A DNA stretch of 64,000 nt from Orientia tsutsugamushi (GCF_900327275.1 NZ_LS398548.1:1426001-1490000); one strand, 5' to 3'. Shown: positions 36,112 to 46,840, counted from the stretch's first letter. Notes: a model not told the origin generated them from the sequence alone. Numbers and translations are program-made.

Positions 36112-38193
36112 ATGACTATATATGTTCTTCATAATAATGGTGTATGCATAGAAAGTTCTAACATAAGCATGATAGGGAATGCAGAGCAAATACGGTTGTA
36201 CTACAATGTGCAAGCTACAAAAAATGTTGCTAACCTAATAGAGCAGCTTAGCACAGCTAAGACAGACTCTATCAATTCAAAAGAGGAGAATAATGATGTT
36301 CAAGCAAATGAAGTAAGGCAATATCAATCTGCTCAAAACTATAGAAAAAACGATTATTATTCAAATAGCAAGGAAGAACTACAAAAATTGAGGGATGCAA
36401 TAGCTTATAGAGCTGACACTATAGCTCGTGATATTCTTGGAGATCCAAATAACCGCCTATCTAAACACGGAAGATTACGTTGGGAAGACACTGGCAAAAT
36501 ACAAGTAACCACCGAGGGCAAGTACGCTGGACAATGGTATGACTTCAGCACAGGACAAGGTAGTAATTTATTATCTCTGCTTCAAAGAGAAAGAGGAGGC
36601 AGCTTTTTTGAGGCAAAGGAATATTTGAAAAGTATGGTTGGAATGTCTAATATTAATCAACGGTATCAGAGACCGCCTAAGACTGACGATTCTCAACAAT
36701 ACACTCAACAATCTGAAAGTGTTAAAATCGCAAAAGTTCAAAACTTGTATGAACTATCAAGCAGAATACATGGTTATGAGATAGATACGAGCCCAAGCGC
36801 AGAAGTTGAAATAGTAAAAAAGTATCTTGAAAATCGTGGTATTACTTTTGACAAAAGCACCGCAAGTTCAGACTTAAAAGCAAGTATACTGTTTGATACT
36901 CAAACGAGAGAAAATTATCCAGCATTGACAGCATTTGCAAGAAATTCAAAAGGAGAAATTACAGGAGTACAGGCCGTATATCTAAATTCGGCAGGAGATA
37001 AGGCGAATATTTCAATTAACAGAAGATCTTTCGGTAAAATCAGCGGATCGTTCATAACAATCGCAAAGCGAAATGCGAATGACCCTAATATAACAATTAT
37101 AGCAGAAGGCGCTGAAACAGCATTGAGCTTGCAGCAAGCAGGAATTAAAGGTAATATCATTGCTAGTGCAGAAATTTCGAATTTGACAAATTATTCACCA
37201 TTTCCTGGTGAAAAAATCATCATTGCAGCAGATAATGATAGCAAAAATTCTCTAACTAATAATACTGTAATTAAAGCTGCAAAAATATTAGAAATGAAGG
37301 AAGCAATAACTTGTATAGTTAAACCACCAGAAAATGGTGATTTTAATAATCTGCTGCAAAGTTGTGGAGACCAGTCAATTAGAGACATTATAGAACCTGA
37401 AATTACTAAACTGACTAAGGCAGTTGAAACAACCAAACTTACTCAAACAGAAAATAATAGTATAGAAAAACAAAATAATATTACGAATGTTAAAGAATTG
37501 TATAATAAATCTTCATCTCTATACTACTTTAAACAAGAAGAGGAAGCTAAGGTGGAAACGATAGTAGTAAACAAATTTTTAGAAAACCATACAGGAATTT
37601 ATAGTGCAAAAATCTTTAACAATTCTAATTTAAGGGCAAATATGGTTTTTGATGAAGAGACTCAAAAATCCTGGCCTGCACTCACTATTTTTGTTAAAAA
37701 TGAAACAGGCGAAATTACTGGAGCTAAGATATTAGCTCTGAATTCAAAAACATGTAATAAAGCTGATATTCCAGAAAAGTCTATTGGTACAATTAGTGGG
37801 TCATTTGCTGAAATTGCTCAACAAAATTCAAAATATTCACCTGTAACAATTATTACAAAGGATATTGAAACAGCGTTAACCATTAGGCAAGCTGGAGTCG
37901 AAGGAAAAATCTTATGTGCAATTGAAGCCGAAAATTTGCAAAACTATAATCCTGGCCCAAAAGAAAAGATCATTCTAGCAGTTAAAAATGACGTAAATAC
38001 TGAAAAAGCAGAAAAAGTTCTGGAGGATAAGGAAGCAGTAGTCTGCACAGTCAAAAATGACTTCAATAATGTATTAAAAACTCAAGGATTATATGCTGTT
38101 AGAAATATTATCAGCCCTGAAATAAGAAAACTTAATGAAAAAATTGAATCAATACAAACTAATATGCAACAAAGATTATGTCCGAAACACTAG
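36112..38193 (+). CDS. TraA C-terminal fragment: primase-like and two Toprim-like modules
   Basis: 693 residues. The first ~50 (YVLHNNGVCIESSNIS, AEQIRLYYN) match the end of the TraA helicase domain (compare DVYVLHNGVSNISSS in the preceding gene). This is therefore a traA lacking everything upstream. A plasmid-primase-like segment follows (IARDILGDPNNRLSK, GQWYDFSTGQGSNLLSLL), then a Toprim domain with Glu in IIAEGAETALSL and acidic IIAADND. A second Toprim copy follows in which the acids are lost (IITKDIETALTI, ILAVKNDV). Whether the ORF is translated alone is unclear. The start ATG has no strong ribosome-binding site. Confidence 0.7.
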   Translation: MTIYVLHNNGVCIESSNISMIGNAEQIRLYYNVQATKNVANLIEQLSTAKTDSINSKEENNDVQANEVRQYQSAQNYRKNDYYSNSKEELQKLRDAIAYRADTIARDILGDPNNRLSKHGRLRWEDTGKIQVTTEGKYAGQWYDFSTGQGSNLLSLLQRERGGSFFEAKEYLKSMVGMSNINQRYQRPPKTDDSQQYTQQSESVKIAKVQNLYELSSRIHGYEIDTSPSAEVEIVKKYLENRGITFDKSTASSDLKASILFDTQTRENYPALTAFARNSKGEITGVQAVYLNSAGDKANISINRRSFGKISGSFITIAKRNANDPNITIIAEGAETALSLQQAGIKGNIIASAEISNLTNYSPFPGEKIIIAADNDSKNSLTNNTVIKAAKILEMKEAITCIVKPPENGDFNNLLQSCGDQSIRDIIEPEITKLTKAVETTKLTQTENNSIEKQNNITNVKELYNKSSSLYYFKQEEEAKVETIVVNKFLENHTGIYSAKIFNNSNLRANMVFDEETQKSWPALTIFVKNETGEITGAKILALNSKTCNKADIPEKSIGTISGSFAEIAQQNSKYSPVTIITKDIETALTIRQAGVEGKILCAIEAENLQNYNPGPKEKIILAVKNDVNTEKAEKVLEDKEAVVCTVKNDFNNVLKTQGLYAVRNIISPEIRKLNEKIESIQTNMQQRLCPKH

Positions 38194-38244
38194 GCAGAGT
38201 ATGACACAGCATTTTTTATTTAAAAAACTATAGAGTGAAAAAAT

Positions 38245-39240
38245 ATGACAAAAAAATTAAAGCATGATTCATTGGCAAAGACAATCATGAGCGATCCAGT
38301 GGCTGCACAAGAATTTCTAGAGTATTATTTACCAATGAATTTCAAGAGTTTAATAGATTTATCACAAATAAAAGTAGAGCAAGAGAGTTATATAGAAGAA
38401 TCGTTAAAGAAAAAATACAGTGATATCGTCTATAAAGTTGCAACCAAAAAACATGGCAATGCTTTTATTTATATATTAATTGAAGCTCAATCAACCGTCG
38501 ATTATTGGACAGCTCTGCGGTTATGGAGATACACATTGTTATTGTGCGAAAGGCATAAGAAAGAAAAAACTAAATTACCATTAGTGTATAATTTAGTGAT
38601 CTACAACGGCAAAGAAGTCTACAATGCACCTAGGAATTTGTGGGATTTATTTACAGATTCAATGATAGCTAAGCAATTAATGACCTCCGACTATCAATTA
38701 GTTGATTTGCAAAGTATGTCGAATGATGAAATTGTTAGGAAAAAGCATATCGGAATGCTCGAATATATGCTAAAGCACATTCATCAACGAGATATGTTAA
38801 AGCTTTGGGAAGACTTTCTAATAAAGTTCAAACATGTTTTAATACTTGATAAAGAAAAAGGTTATGTTTACCTAAGATCATTTTTATGGTATACTGATAC
38901 TAAATTACTAGAGAGTCAGCAACCAGAATTAGAGCAGGTTCTGGCTAAGTATTTATCTGAAGAAGAAAAAGGTAATATTATGAGAACTATTGCTGCAAAA
39001 TATATTGATGAAGGCAGAGCTGAAGGCAGGGCTGAAGGTATAAAGCTTGGTGAGACTAAGGGCAAAGCTGAAGGCAGAGCTGAAGGCAGAGCTGAAGGTA
39101 TAGAGATTGGCGAAGTAAAGGCTAAACAAGAGCTTGCAAGGAACTTATTAAAAGCTGGCTTTTCAGTTGAATTTATTTCTGAAAATACTGGATTGTCAAA
39201 AGAAGAAGTGGTTAATTTAAAAAATAACATAGAGTATTAA
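38245..39240 (+). CDS. Rpn/PD-(D/E)XK-family nuclease, copy 2
   Basis: 331 residues of the Rpn/YhgA-like family. It shows HDSLAKTIMSDPVAAQEFL at the N-terminus and a PD-(D/E)XK site at Asp60 (YSDIVYKV) with Glu80-Ala-Gln82 (ILIEAQST). The following TALRLWRYTLLLCERH helix and NLVIYNGKEVYNAP are typical of the subgroup. A shorter AEGRAEGIKLGETKGK array (about residues 254-290) precedes a tail (FSVEFISENTGLSKEEVVNL) alike to that of copy 1, although the nuclease domains differ. It converges with traD. Confidence 0.82.
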   Translation: MTKKLKHDSLAKTIMSDPVAAQEFLEYYLPMNFKSLIDLSQIKVEQESYIEESLKKKYSDIVYKVATKKHGNAFIYILIEAQSTVDYWTALRLWRYTLLLCERHKKEKTKLPLVYNLVIYNGKEVYNAPRNLWDLFTDSMIAKQLMTSDYQLVDLQSMSNDEIVRKKHIGMLEYMLKHIHQRDMLKLWEDFLIKFKHVLILDKEKGYVYLRSFLWYTDTKLLESQQPELEQVLAKYLSEEEKGNIMRTIAAKYIDEGRAEGRAEGIKLGETKGKAEGRAEGRAEGIEIGEVKAKQELARNLLKAGFSVEFISENTGLSKEEVVNLKNNIEY

Positions 39241-39249
39241 TTTTTCGAA

Positions 39250-41004
39250 TTAATACTCTACTAACTTAAGTTTTTTGAGCAATTTATATCCCCAAACAAA
39301 AGCTGTATTTAAGTTTTGTAGCTGCATAGTTAGTTTTGTGATAGGAAAGTTACCAGCAAGCTTTACATAACAAGTTAGGTCTGGTAGGTTCATAATTTCA
39401 GATGGCATAACTAAAATCTTTTTACGCTCAACATTATTCATATTTACTCCATCTCGCATAGTATTTGATCCATATGACAAGTTCTCTTGAGTTTCAATAA
39501 TTTCTTGCTCACCTAGTGTTAATGCTGATTTATAAGCTGTAACCTGATCACTAACTCGAAAAATAAATTTACTATTAAATAAATCCAGCATAGAAGCACA
39601 TTCAGCAGCCCCATATATTGCTTCTAATTGATGAATGTTCTGCAATCCAGCAACAAAGCAGCCTCCATACTTTCTACTTTCAGCTAAAGCAACTGGTAAA
39701 GACGAAACTTTTTGTAGAGCTGGCAGTTCATCAAGTATAAACCACATGTTTTTGTTATCATGATTAGGATTTCTACACATCAAAGCCTTGATAGCTATGC
39801 TTATCCATGCTGAAATAAGTGGGCATAAAGTAGCTCTTTGATTTGGGTTAGCTGTGATAAATAGCCAGCTAGTTTCATCAGAATTACTAAACCATTCTTT
39901 TATGCTAAAACTACCTCCAGGCTTTAAATATTGTAGCGAAGTAATATTCTTTCCAAGCGTAGATTGAATTCCTGCAGAAGTCTCGAGCGCGCTTTCGCTT
40001 ATAATACCTGATACGGCAGTGCTTCTAAAAGCTTTTGCAAATCGTCTATTATCAGAGTAAATGATTGTATGAATTAGTTTTATGATATCTTTATCATCCT
40101 TATATAGCTTCAATGCTTCAGACAAGACTAATTCAGCATTTTTAGCAAAAAAGTCATCAAGTTTAGGAGTATAATTACTAAAACTACTCGCTATATCATG
40201 AAAATCAGCTGCTTCAAAACAATCATTCCAAGGCAACCATTGCTCACTATTTTTTTCCAAAGGATTAAGCAGTTTATCACATTTAGGGTCAAAAAATCTA
40301 TCAGTAAAAGCTCCAGTAGTGTCTACAATTATTGCTCGATCCTTATGTAATCGAATTTGTGGTAGCAGTTCGTTAAGCATATTAGTTTTACCGGTACCTG
40401 TTGTTCCAGTAATCAGAATGTGTAATCTTTCACTATTCTTTACTAATGGTAAGCCTCCAAAACGGATTTTAGAGGCCTTTTTAGCTCTTTTTAGCATTTT
40501 GGCTAAGCATTTGTATCCTACAAAATCAGCACCTCTAATTTTGGCCTTAATAATCGTTTTTTTACCTTGAGCTGTAAAGAAAACAATTGAGATTATCACA
40601 CCAATAGTAAAAACAATTAATCCTTCTAACAATGCTGAATTGATTAAGAATTCCCATAATTGCTGTATTTTAAATCCATGTTTGCCTGTATAAAACTCAT
40701 GCAAAAAGTCTTGAGCATTGAGGTGCATCCATTTTTTAAACCTTAAACTATAAAACTTAATGCCTATTTGATCGATATCATAAAAATGCTCACCAATTGC
40801 TAGCTTAAGCTGCACATATCTTTCAATTGCAAAATAATACAAGCTGCTCAGAAAAACTTTTTGATATAATCGACATATAATCCAGAATATCGATAATCCT
40901 AGCCCAATCATAAAAACGTTGGTACTACCTTGCCCAAACATTCTTAACTTATGGGCAAATAACTGCGAGCCCCTGGTGAAATTTCCTTGATTCTGAAAAT
41001 TCAT
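39250..41004 (-). CDS. traD: F-type coupling protein TraD (VirD4 family)
   Basis: Inner-membrane ATPase that links the relaxosome to the type IV secretion channel. 584 residues. The N-terminal region has membrane segments (about 31-60 and 124-145). Walker A is TGTTGTGKT (199-207) and is followed by IIVDTTGAFTDRFFDP. Walker B is WFILDELPALQKV, and the coupling-protein motif GGCFVAGLQNIHQL is present. The C-terminal acidic tail of F TraD is absent. It is the last gene of the minus-strand transfer block, after a TPR gene, and is five bases from it. Confidence 0.92.
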   Translation of the reverse strand: MNFQNQGNFTRGSQLFAHKLRMFGQGSTNVFMIGLGLSIFWIICRLYQKVFLSSLYYFAIERYVQLKLAIGEHFYDIDQIGIKFYSLRFKKWMHLNAQDFLHEFYTGKHGFKIQQLWEFLINSALLEGLIVFTIGVIISIVFFTAQGKKTIIKAKIRGADFVGYKCLAKMLKRAKKASKIRFGGLPLVKNSERLHILITGTTGTGKTNMLNELLPQIRLHKDRAIIVDTTGAFTDRFFDPKCDKLLNPLEKNSEQWLPWNDCFEAADFHDIASSFSNYTPKLDDFFAKNAELVLSEALKLYKDDKDIIKLIHTIIYSDNRRFAKAFRSTAVSGIISESALETSAGIQSTLGKNITSLQYLKPGGSFSIKEWFSNSDETSWLFITANPNQRATLCPLISAWISIAIKALMCRNPNHDNKNMWFILDELPALQKVSSLPVALAESRKYGGCFVAGLQNIHQLEAIYGAAECASMLDLFNSKFIFRVSDQVTAYKSALTLGEQEIIETQENLSYGSNTMRDGVNMNNVERKKILVMPSEIMNLPDLTCYVKLAGNFPITKLTMQLQNLNTAFVWGYKLLKKLKLVEY

Positions 41005-41009
41005 CTATC

Positions 41010-42155
41010 TCAAGAGTATTTTTTCAATATCTGTAGTTTTTGCTCATACTCTTTTACTCCAGTAAAATTCTTCAATTCTGTTAACCTTTTTAACATTGTT
41101 TCATGTTCTGCAATGATATTAGGATTATATTTAATAGCTAATAAAAAATTCTCTTTAGCGCTTGAGTACTGCCCTAAGTTTACTAATGAAATTCCTTTTT
41201 CAAGATAATTTTTAGCAAAATTAGGATCATATTTAATTGCTATATCATAATTTTTAATTGCTTCTTGATGTTTGCCTAATTTCTCAAAAACCATTCCTTT
41301 GATATAATATGAATCTGCACAATTTGGATCAATTTTAATAGCTAGGTTACAACTTTCCATTGCTTCTGCATGTCTCTTTAATAGATTTAATACATATCCT
41401 TTATTATTATAAGCTTTTAAATCATTAGGATCGTATTTAATAGCTAAATCAAAATGTTCTATTGCATTCTGAAATTGTCCCAAAATTGCTAAAGTTAAAC
41501 CTTTATTATGATATGCTTCTGAATAATTTGGTCTGTATCTAATAGCTATATCATAGTTTTTAATAGCCTCTTGAAATTGTCCTAAATTCATTAATACTGT
41601 GCCTTTGTTATAATAAGCTTCTGGATAACTAGAGTTATACCTAATAGCAATATCAAAATTTTTCATTGCTTCTTCATACTGTCCTAAGTTGTTCAAAGAA
41701 GCTCCTTTATTATTATAGGCAGTTACATAGTTAGGCTTATATTTTATAGCAAGATTACAAAGTGTTATAGCTTCTTCGTTTTTTCCTAATTTTCTATAAG
41801 ATACAGCTTTATTATTATATGCTTCTGCAAAATGAGGTTTGTGCTTAATAGCTAAATCATAATTTTCTACAGCTTCTAGTGCCTTTCCAAGATCAGCTAA
41901 AGCTATTCCTTTACTATTATATGCTGTCGCATAACTTGGATCGTACTTAATAGCTATATTAAAATTTTCTATTGCTTCATGATATTTTTTTAATTTCAGA
42001 AAAGAGCTTCCAATATTAAAATATTCTTTAGCGAAAACATTTTCATCGTTACTGCTATTTTGTGGAATTAGCTTGTTTTCTTCTGCCGCAATAGCTGTAT
42101 TTAAAAGCATTAGCGGTAAAATTATTGTTATAGCTAATTTATATATATTTTTCAT
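41010..42155 (-). CDS. Exported TPR-repeat protein, nine repeats
   Basis: 381 residues with a signal peptide (hydrophobic 6-20, cleavage near AIAAEE) followed by nine 34-residue TPR units (such as AEAYNNKAVSYRKLGKNEEA) and a non-repeated Lys-rich end. It is inserted between traG and traD of the transfer operon, in the same orientation and only 5 bp from traD, so it may be cotranscribed. A periplasmic scaffolding or secreted role is inference. Confidence 0.88.
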   Translation of the reverse strand: MKNIYKLAITIILPLMLLNTAIAAEENKLIPQNSSNDENVFAKEYFNIGSSFLKLKKYHEAIENFNIAIKYDPSYATAYNSKGIALADLGKALEAVENYDLAIKHKPHFAEAYNNKAVSYRKLGKNEEAITLCNLAIKYKPNYVTAYNNKGASLNNLGQYEEAMKNFDIAIRYNSSYPEAYYNKGTVLMNLGQFQEAIKNYDIAIRYRPNYSEAYHNKGLTLAILGQFQNAIEHFDLAIKYDPNDLKAYNNKGYVLNLLKRHAEAMESCNLAIKIDPNCADSYYIKGMVFEKLGKHQEAIKNYDIAIKYDPNFAKNYLEKGISLVNLGQYSSAKENFLLAIKYNPNIIAEHETMLKRLTELKNFTGVKEYEQKLQILKKYS

Positions 42156-42177
42156 AAATCCAACATATCTTTAACTT

Positions 42178-44814
42178 TTAACTTTTATCTTTATTAGTTA
42201 TTCCAAAATTTTCCAGAGCTTGTTTACCAGCCCTTAAAATTGTTGAATCAGTAGTATCTGAAAACTTTTTCTGTATTTTTTGAGTCTTATCCTTAATACT
42301 ATCAGAAATTTGATTAAGATTCTCTATTTTTTCGTTATCAACAAAAGCTTGTTCTATATTTTGAGAATGCATTTGATTGCTTTTATCATAGATAGCTTCT
42401 AATTGCTCAACATTTTTATAAAAATCTGATTGTAGATCTTTTTTAGTCGAAAAGTTACCATCATTAATATGATCATTCAAATTTTTAGGTACTTCATTGT
42501 TGATTTTAGCAACCTCAAAAGCAATTTTTTCTGCTTTAGCCGAGTGGTTTATTATCCATCTAGCTGCTTGCTCCTTGCTTCTTATTTCAGGATTTTGAGC
42601 AATAATTTCATTTAATACAAGTTCATTAATGTTACGATCAATAGTGGCAGAGTTTTGGAATACATAGTTCATACTATGAGTCAGTTGCTCCATTTCTTGT
42701 TTAGTTTTAGCTATTTCTTGCCCAACAGATTGTTGCTCAGAAAGGTTAGCACTAAGATTTTCACTTAATGACTTCACCTCACTATTTGTACTACTAAATT
42801 TTCCTTCTTGAACTGCGCTTTGAATTTTTGATAATGCTTCACTATGTGATTGTTGTTGATTTGCTGATTTTCCTTGGGTTTCTTCGTCAGCATTTCCTCC
42901 TAAAACTCTACTATTAACTCCCCACACCCCACCTCCAGCACTAGTACTAGTACCACTACTTTTACTGTGGCTACTACCTGTATGCTGACTGAAAGACTCA
43001 CTATCGGAACTTACCTTTTGCAGAGCTTGGTATTCGCTCTCAGTTAGACCTATATACAGAGCTTCATCATGAGTTATCCTGTCGGCTATTTCCATGGTAA
43101 TGGAGTTTCCTGTTGAAATAAGATTGGACTCTTTTTTTGTCAGTGAATCAAGATTGCTCTGTGAACGCACAAACTGGTTTTGATATCCAGATTGTAGCAG
43201 TGCAGAAGAGCGGTAGTTATCTAATAATAAATCTACGTTTTTATTTATAATTTGTCGACCATCATCCGTTGTAGTGACTTTTATACTACCATCATTGATA
43301 ATAGCAGCCATATGTAATGAAGGAGCTAGGTTTTGTTGAGAAATAGTTCTATTGCCTATGCTGTAATTATCCATACTCAAGTTATTGTCGACTATATTAC
43401 TTCCTAAGCTGCTAGCAACTTGTATAGGAGAGAACTGGCTGGCTAAGTTAGCTGTAGCATGAGCGCAAGCTTTTATCACTGACCAAGAAAGCATTGGTAT
43501 TGATGATGCAAGCATTTGAAACGTCGCATAGCTATATAAAATCATCTCTGCAAAGCTTCCTTGCGATAGCATATTCAGACCATAATCACTACCGAAAGCT
43601 CCAGATTTACTGGATAAGCTGATCATTCCTAGACAATGGATTATTGTAAAAAATACTGGCCAGCTGCTGACCCATATTATTAATAGAATCCATGTTTTGA
43701 GTATGTTGTAACCACCAGGCAGTAAGCCCATTGGAAATACAATAAAGATCATTGAAACTACTAATGCAAAAAAAACAGATTGTAAAATAGGCATCATGTG
43801 AGCAGCCATTTCCCCAGCGACTAGATACGAAAATGATTGTTGAAAGAGCCCTCTGATTGCATGCATACTCACCAGATTAGGATAAATTCGTGATAATGAA
43901 AACTTCTCACGCCAGTCATCATATGACTCACGATTAGCATTAAGTAGCATAGCTTGCTTCATCCATTCATGAATATCTTGTTGCTCTCTCTGTAAATATT
44001 TTAGTGTGTCGCCAGTCATGACTTTTAGTCTTTGACTTAACATGTGTGACTGATCAGATTGAACTCCAATCGCTGCTGCGAACTTTGTTAGAAGCCCTTC
44101 ATTTAATTCTTTATGAATTGCTGCTTTAATCAATGGAGTAGCTTGTCTGCATGTCTTGAAACTAATACCTAAATTACTAGGCTCACGATAATAAATACCG
44201 AAATTATTAGGTATATTCTGCTCGATAAATCCTATAATGTCATTAGTTTGTTGAGCAGCTGCTTTTTTGCCTAGAATATTACCTATGATGTAAGGCTTCA
44301 TAAAGCATTGTCTAAGAAATTCCTTAGTATTAGTTAAAGTTACTGGATCATGTATTTGCACATCTCGAATCTTAGCTACAGCCTTTGCTCCAAACATAAT
44401 ACCAGTTTTTCTGCTTGATAGTCCTTCATAAGCCGGTAAAAGATGATTTTCCAACATTTTGGACACAAAGTAACTCGTTTGCGATGAAAGAGAAGCAAAC
44501 ATTGCAATACCTATCGGAATATTATCAACTTTTACTGGTGCACTCATTGATACCTCATCCTTCAGCCAAACAGTAGCTTTGGGGGCAAATAACAGCGTAA
44601 AAATAAATATCGATGGAAAGAACCACTCCATAGCAAAGATGCCGATATTTCCTCTAAAAATAGCCCTAGTAGCAGCCCATATGCCACCAATAGTCAAGGC
44701 TAAGTGTCCTACTGGAGTGAAGTATTCGCTATTTGAAGCAAAGACTCTGCCTATGCCGTTAAACACATGCCATAACAGATCTCCACCACCAAATGTGTAT
44801 ATTACGTAATCCAT
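42178..44814 (-). CDS. traG: Conjugative transfer protein TraG (F type)
   Basis: 878-residue inner-membrane protein. In F, its N-terminal part is needed for pilus assembly and its C-terminal part for mating-pair stabilisation. Several membrane spans lie in about 20-80 and 330-450 (IFIVFPMGLLPGGYNILKTW). A long hydrophilic, Ser/Gln-rich periplasmic tail with coiled-coil character follows (from about 520). Start and traH stop share one base (TAATG). It is somewhat shorter than F TraG (~940). Confidence 0.9.
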   Translation of the reverse strand: MDYVIYTFGGGDLLWHVFNGIGRVFASNSEYFTPVGHLALTIGGIWAATRAIFRGNIGIFAMEWFFPSIFIFTLLFAPKATVWLKDEVSMSAPVKVDNIPIGIAMFASLSSQTSYFVSKMLENHLLPAYEGLSSRKTGIMFGAKAVAKIRDVQIHDPVTLTNTKEFLRQCFMKPYIIGNILGKKAAAQQTNDIIGFIEQNIPNNFGIYYREPSNLGISFKTCRQATPLIKAAIHKELNEGLLTKFAAAIGVQSDQSHMLSQRLKVMTGDTLKYLQREQQDIHEWMKQAMLLNANRESYDDWREKFSLSRIYPNLVSMHAIRGLFQQSFSYLVAGEMAAHMMPILQSVFFALVVSMIFIVFPMGLLPGGYNILKTWILLIIWVSSWPVFFTIIHCLGMISLSSKSGAFGSDYGLNMLSQGSFAEMILYSYATFQMLASSIPMLSWSVIKACAHATANLASQFSPIQVASSLGSNIVDNNLSMDNYSIGNRTISQQNLAPSLHMAAIINDGSIKVTTTDDGRQIINKNVDLLLDNYRSSALLQSGYQNQFVRSQSNLDSLTKKESNLISTGNSITMEIADRITHDEALYIGLTESEYQALQKVSSDSESFSQHTGSSHSKSSGTSTSAGGGVWGVNSRVLGGNADEETQGKSANQQQSHSEALSKIQSAVQEGKFSSTNSEVKSLSENLSANLSEQQSVGQEIAKTKQEMEQLTHSMNYVFQNSATIDRNINELVLNEIIAQNPEIRSKEQAARWIINHSAKAEKIAFEVAKINNEVPKNLNDHINDGNFSTKKDLQSDFYKNVEQLEAIYDKSNQMHSQNIEQAFVDNEKIENLNQISDSIKDKTQKIQKKFSDTTDSTILRAGKQALENFGITNKDKS

Positions 44815-46116
44815 TAACTTTTCTCCTTCGCTATTAAATGCTGCTCTATTAATCTAGCCCTTTTATCTATTCGACTTGCATCTGTTTGTAGGCTAGTCCA
44901 TTTCTCATTTGCAAAAAGTTGTACCCGATTCAATTCCTTCAAATATCTTTCTAAATGTTCATTCGAAACTTGCTTAGCACCTAGTGAAGTAACGGCTCTA
45001 CGTATTTCGGTGATTACTTCCTTCAAATGCTGAACTAATGTATAGCTAGCTATTAATTCTGATGAGCTATCTAAAATTGTGACTCCAGAAATAGCTTCTA
45101 ATGTAATATAATCATAAATCGGAAATATATCTCCAATCGAAGATAAAAAGGCTATTTCAGAGTCAATGAATTCAGAATTCTTATCAAACTTAATTTTTAG
45201 ATTAGTCAATTGTTGTTTAGCTTTACCTGCATAAGATTTCTCTGGTGATATTGTGATATTTCGTTGCAAGCGTTGAATGCAAGCAAATGACACTATCACA
45301 GCTGTAAATCGAGGCTGATTCTCCGCCTTTTAAATGACTAATCCAACTTTTTTCGTCCTGAGCTAAGGAGTCATAAAAGTGTACATTATTGTTTGTAACC
45401 ACGATAGTGCCAGTCATAGACATGATTGAATCATGCATATTTGATGGTATTCCAACCTTTGCTGCTGCTTTAGTGAAGATGTTATAATCATCTAGCATTA
45501 ACTCTGAATCCTTATTTTGTGCTTGTCGCAGAGCTTGTTTTTGAGCTAAATCATTACGACATTTTTTACCAGCTGCAAAATAATCAAACCCGCTTTGTGA
45601 CTGTATATCACGGCAAACAGCTTCTCTCATAGCCCAGTTTCTTGGTAAAGCTGTAGCAAATAATGCTTTTGTTAATTCACAATCTCCTTTGGCAAATTGA
45701 TTCATCTCCATTGCTAGATTACGTAAGTCCTTGAGAGCGTTCTCAATCTGTGGAGCAAATGTTTTTAATCCTAATGAAAATGCATAAACTTTAGCTTGAG
45801 AACCAATATTTTTCATTAGTTGAACTAATTCTTCTCCAGAAATAACAGAGAAGCTACCAAGATAGGCGTCAATACCGCTACAGCTCATGTTTAAAGATGG
45901 GGGAGTTATAGCAAATGGCTGAAAGGATGTTTGGCTTGTTCGAGCAGATAATCCACCAGCAGCATAATATCCAGCTGCTTGATCTTGATATGATCCAGAT
46001 CTGGTGACATTAACACTCATTCCTTGAAATACGTTTTCGATATTCCAAGCCAGTGATACTGGAGCTTGTAGGGAAAATAATGCTGCAATAACATAAACTC
46101 TGATTTTGATGCTCAT
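44814..46116 (-). pseudogene. traH: Conjugative pilus assembly protein TraH, frameshifted
   Basis: Two overlapping frames make up one TraH. The first (46116-45223) has a signal peptide and the TraH start (WNIENVFQGMSVNVTRSGSY, QTSFQPFAITPPSLNMSCSG) and breaks after SIYSCDSV. The second (45299-44814) resumes with IVSFACIQRLQRNITISPEK and runs to the normal end next to traG. The shift lies near 45285-45300. TraH is a periplasmic/outer-membrane assembly factor of the F pilus, so loss should impair the system unless the shift is an error or is bypassed. It shares four bases with traF. Confidence 0.85.
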
Positions 46117-46838
46117 CTAGTCTCCAATTTATGATAATATCTATCGATTGCTAGAATATTGTCGATAATTTTATCTTCAGAAATTATGCCTCTAGCTACT
46201 GCATATATTTTTTTACCATCGCTAGCTACTAGGTATAACACAGGTACAATATGCTTAGGGTTTAGTTTATTCAGCAACTCATTATTCTTACTGACAGCTA
46301 GCAACTGAAATGCATATTTATTAGCAAAGCTCTGAACAATAGGAATAAAGGCTTTACAGAGCAAGCAATCTTGTTTAACTTGCAGAATCAGTCCCCAGTT
46401 TTTAGCAATATTTTTGAGCTTAAAATCATTTTTCTGCTCTGATTTTTCTTGATACAGTTTTCTATGTAAGCTATTAGATGGCTCATTAGCATTAATCAGT
46501 TGATAATCAAGTAGAGTAGCTAGTTGCCACATAGTAGCAAACTTATGCGCCTTCTCCATGATTTGTTTCTGTAGCCTTTGAGCTGTAATTACATTTTCGA
46601 GCGTTGGATTATCAAGCGCTATACGCTGAGCTCGATTAAATTGCTCCTTTAATTCCTCGATTCTATGATCATGAGTCCAACTCATCAACTTAGAACTAGA
46701 GTTATTAAGCTCATGATCATGTTTATCATTATACCATAGAAATCCTGTTGGCAAAGAGTTAGCAGTAGCTAATTCTATCGACAAGTAACCAAATAGCGCT
46801 ATTATTACCGATAAGTGTATTGCATTCATTGATCTCAA
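46113..46838 (-). CDS. traF: Conjugative pilus assembly protein TraF (F type)
   Basis: 241-residue periplasmic thioredoxin-fold protein of F-type systems. A signal peptide is followed by the TraF-specific FLWYNDK segment (33-39), a helical region and a thioredoxin-like domain with CLLC (158-161) and a cis-Pro-type VPVLYLV. Many TraF proteins lack the CxxC; this one keeps it. It overlaps traH by four bases. Confidence 0.9.
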   Translation of the reverse strand: MRSMNAIHLSVIIALFGYLSIELATANSLPTGFLWYNDKHDHELNNSSSKLMSWTHDHRIEELKEQFNRAQRIALDNPTLENVITAQRLQKQIMEKAHKFATMWQLATLLDYQLINANEPSNSLHRKLYQEKSEQKNDFKLKNIAKNWGLILQVKQDCLLCKAFIPIVQSFANKYAFQLLAVSKNNELLNKLNPKHIVPVLYLVASDGKKIYAVARGIISEDKIIDNILAIDRYYHKLETR

Positions 46839-46840
46839 TC

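Noticed and set aside
38916-39230. Antisense open frame over the second Rpn array
   Set aside because: Shadow of the repetitive coding DNA on the other strand.
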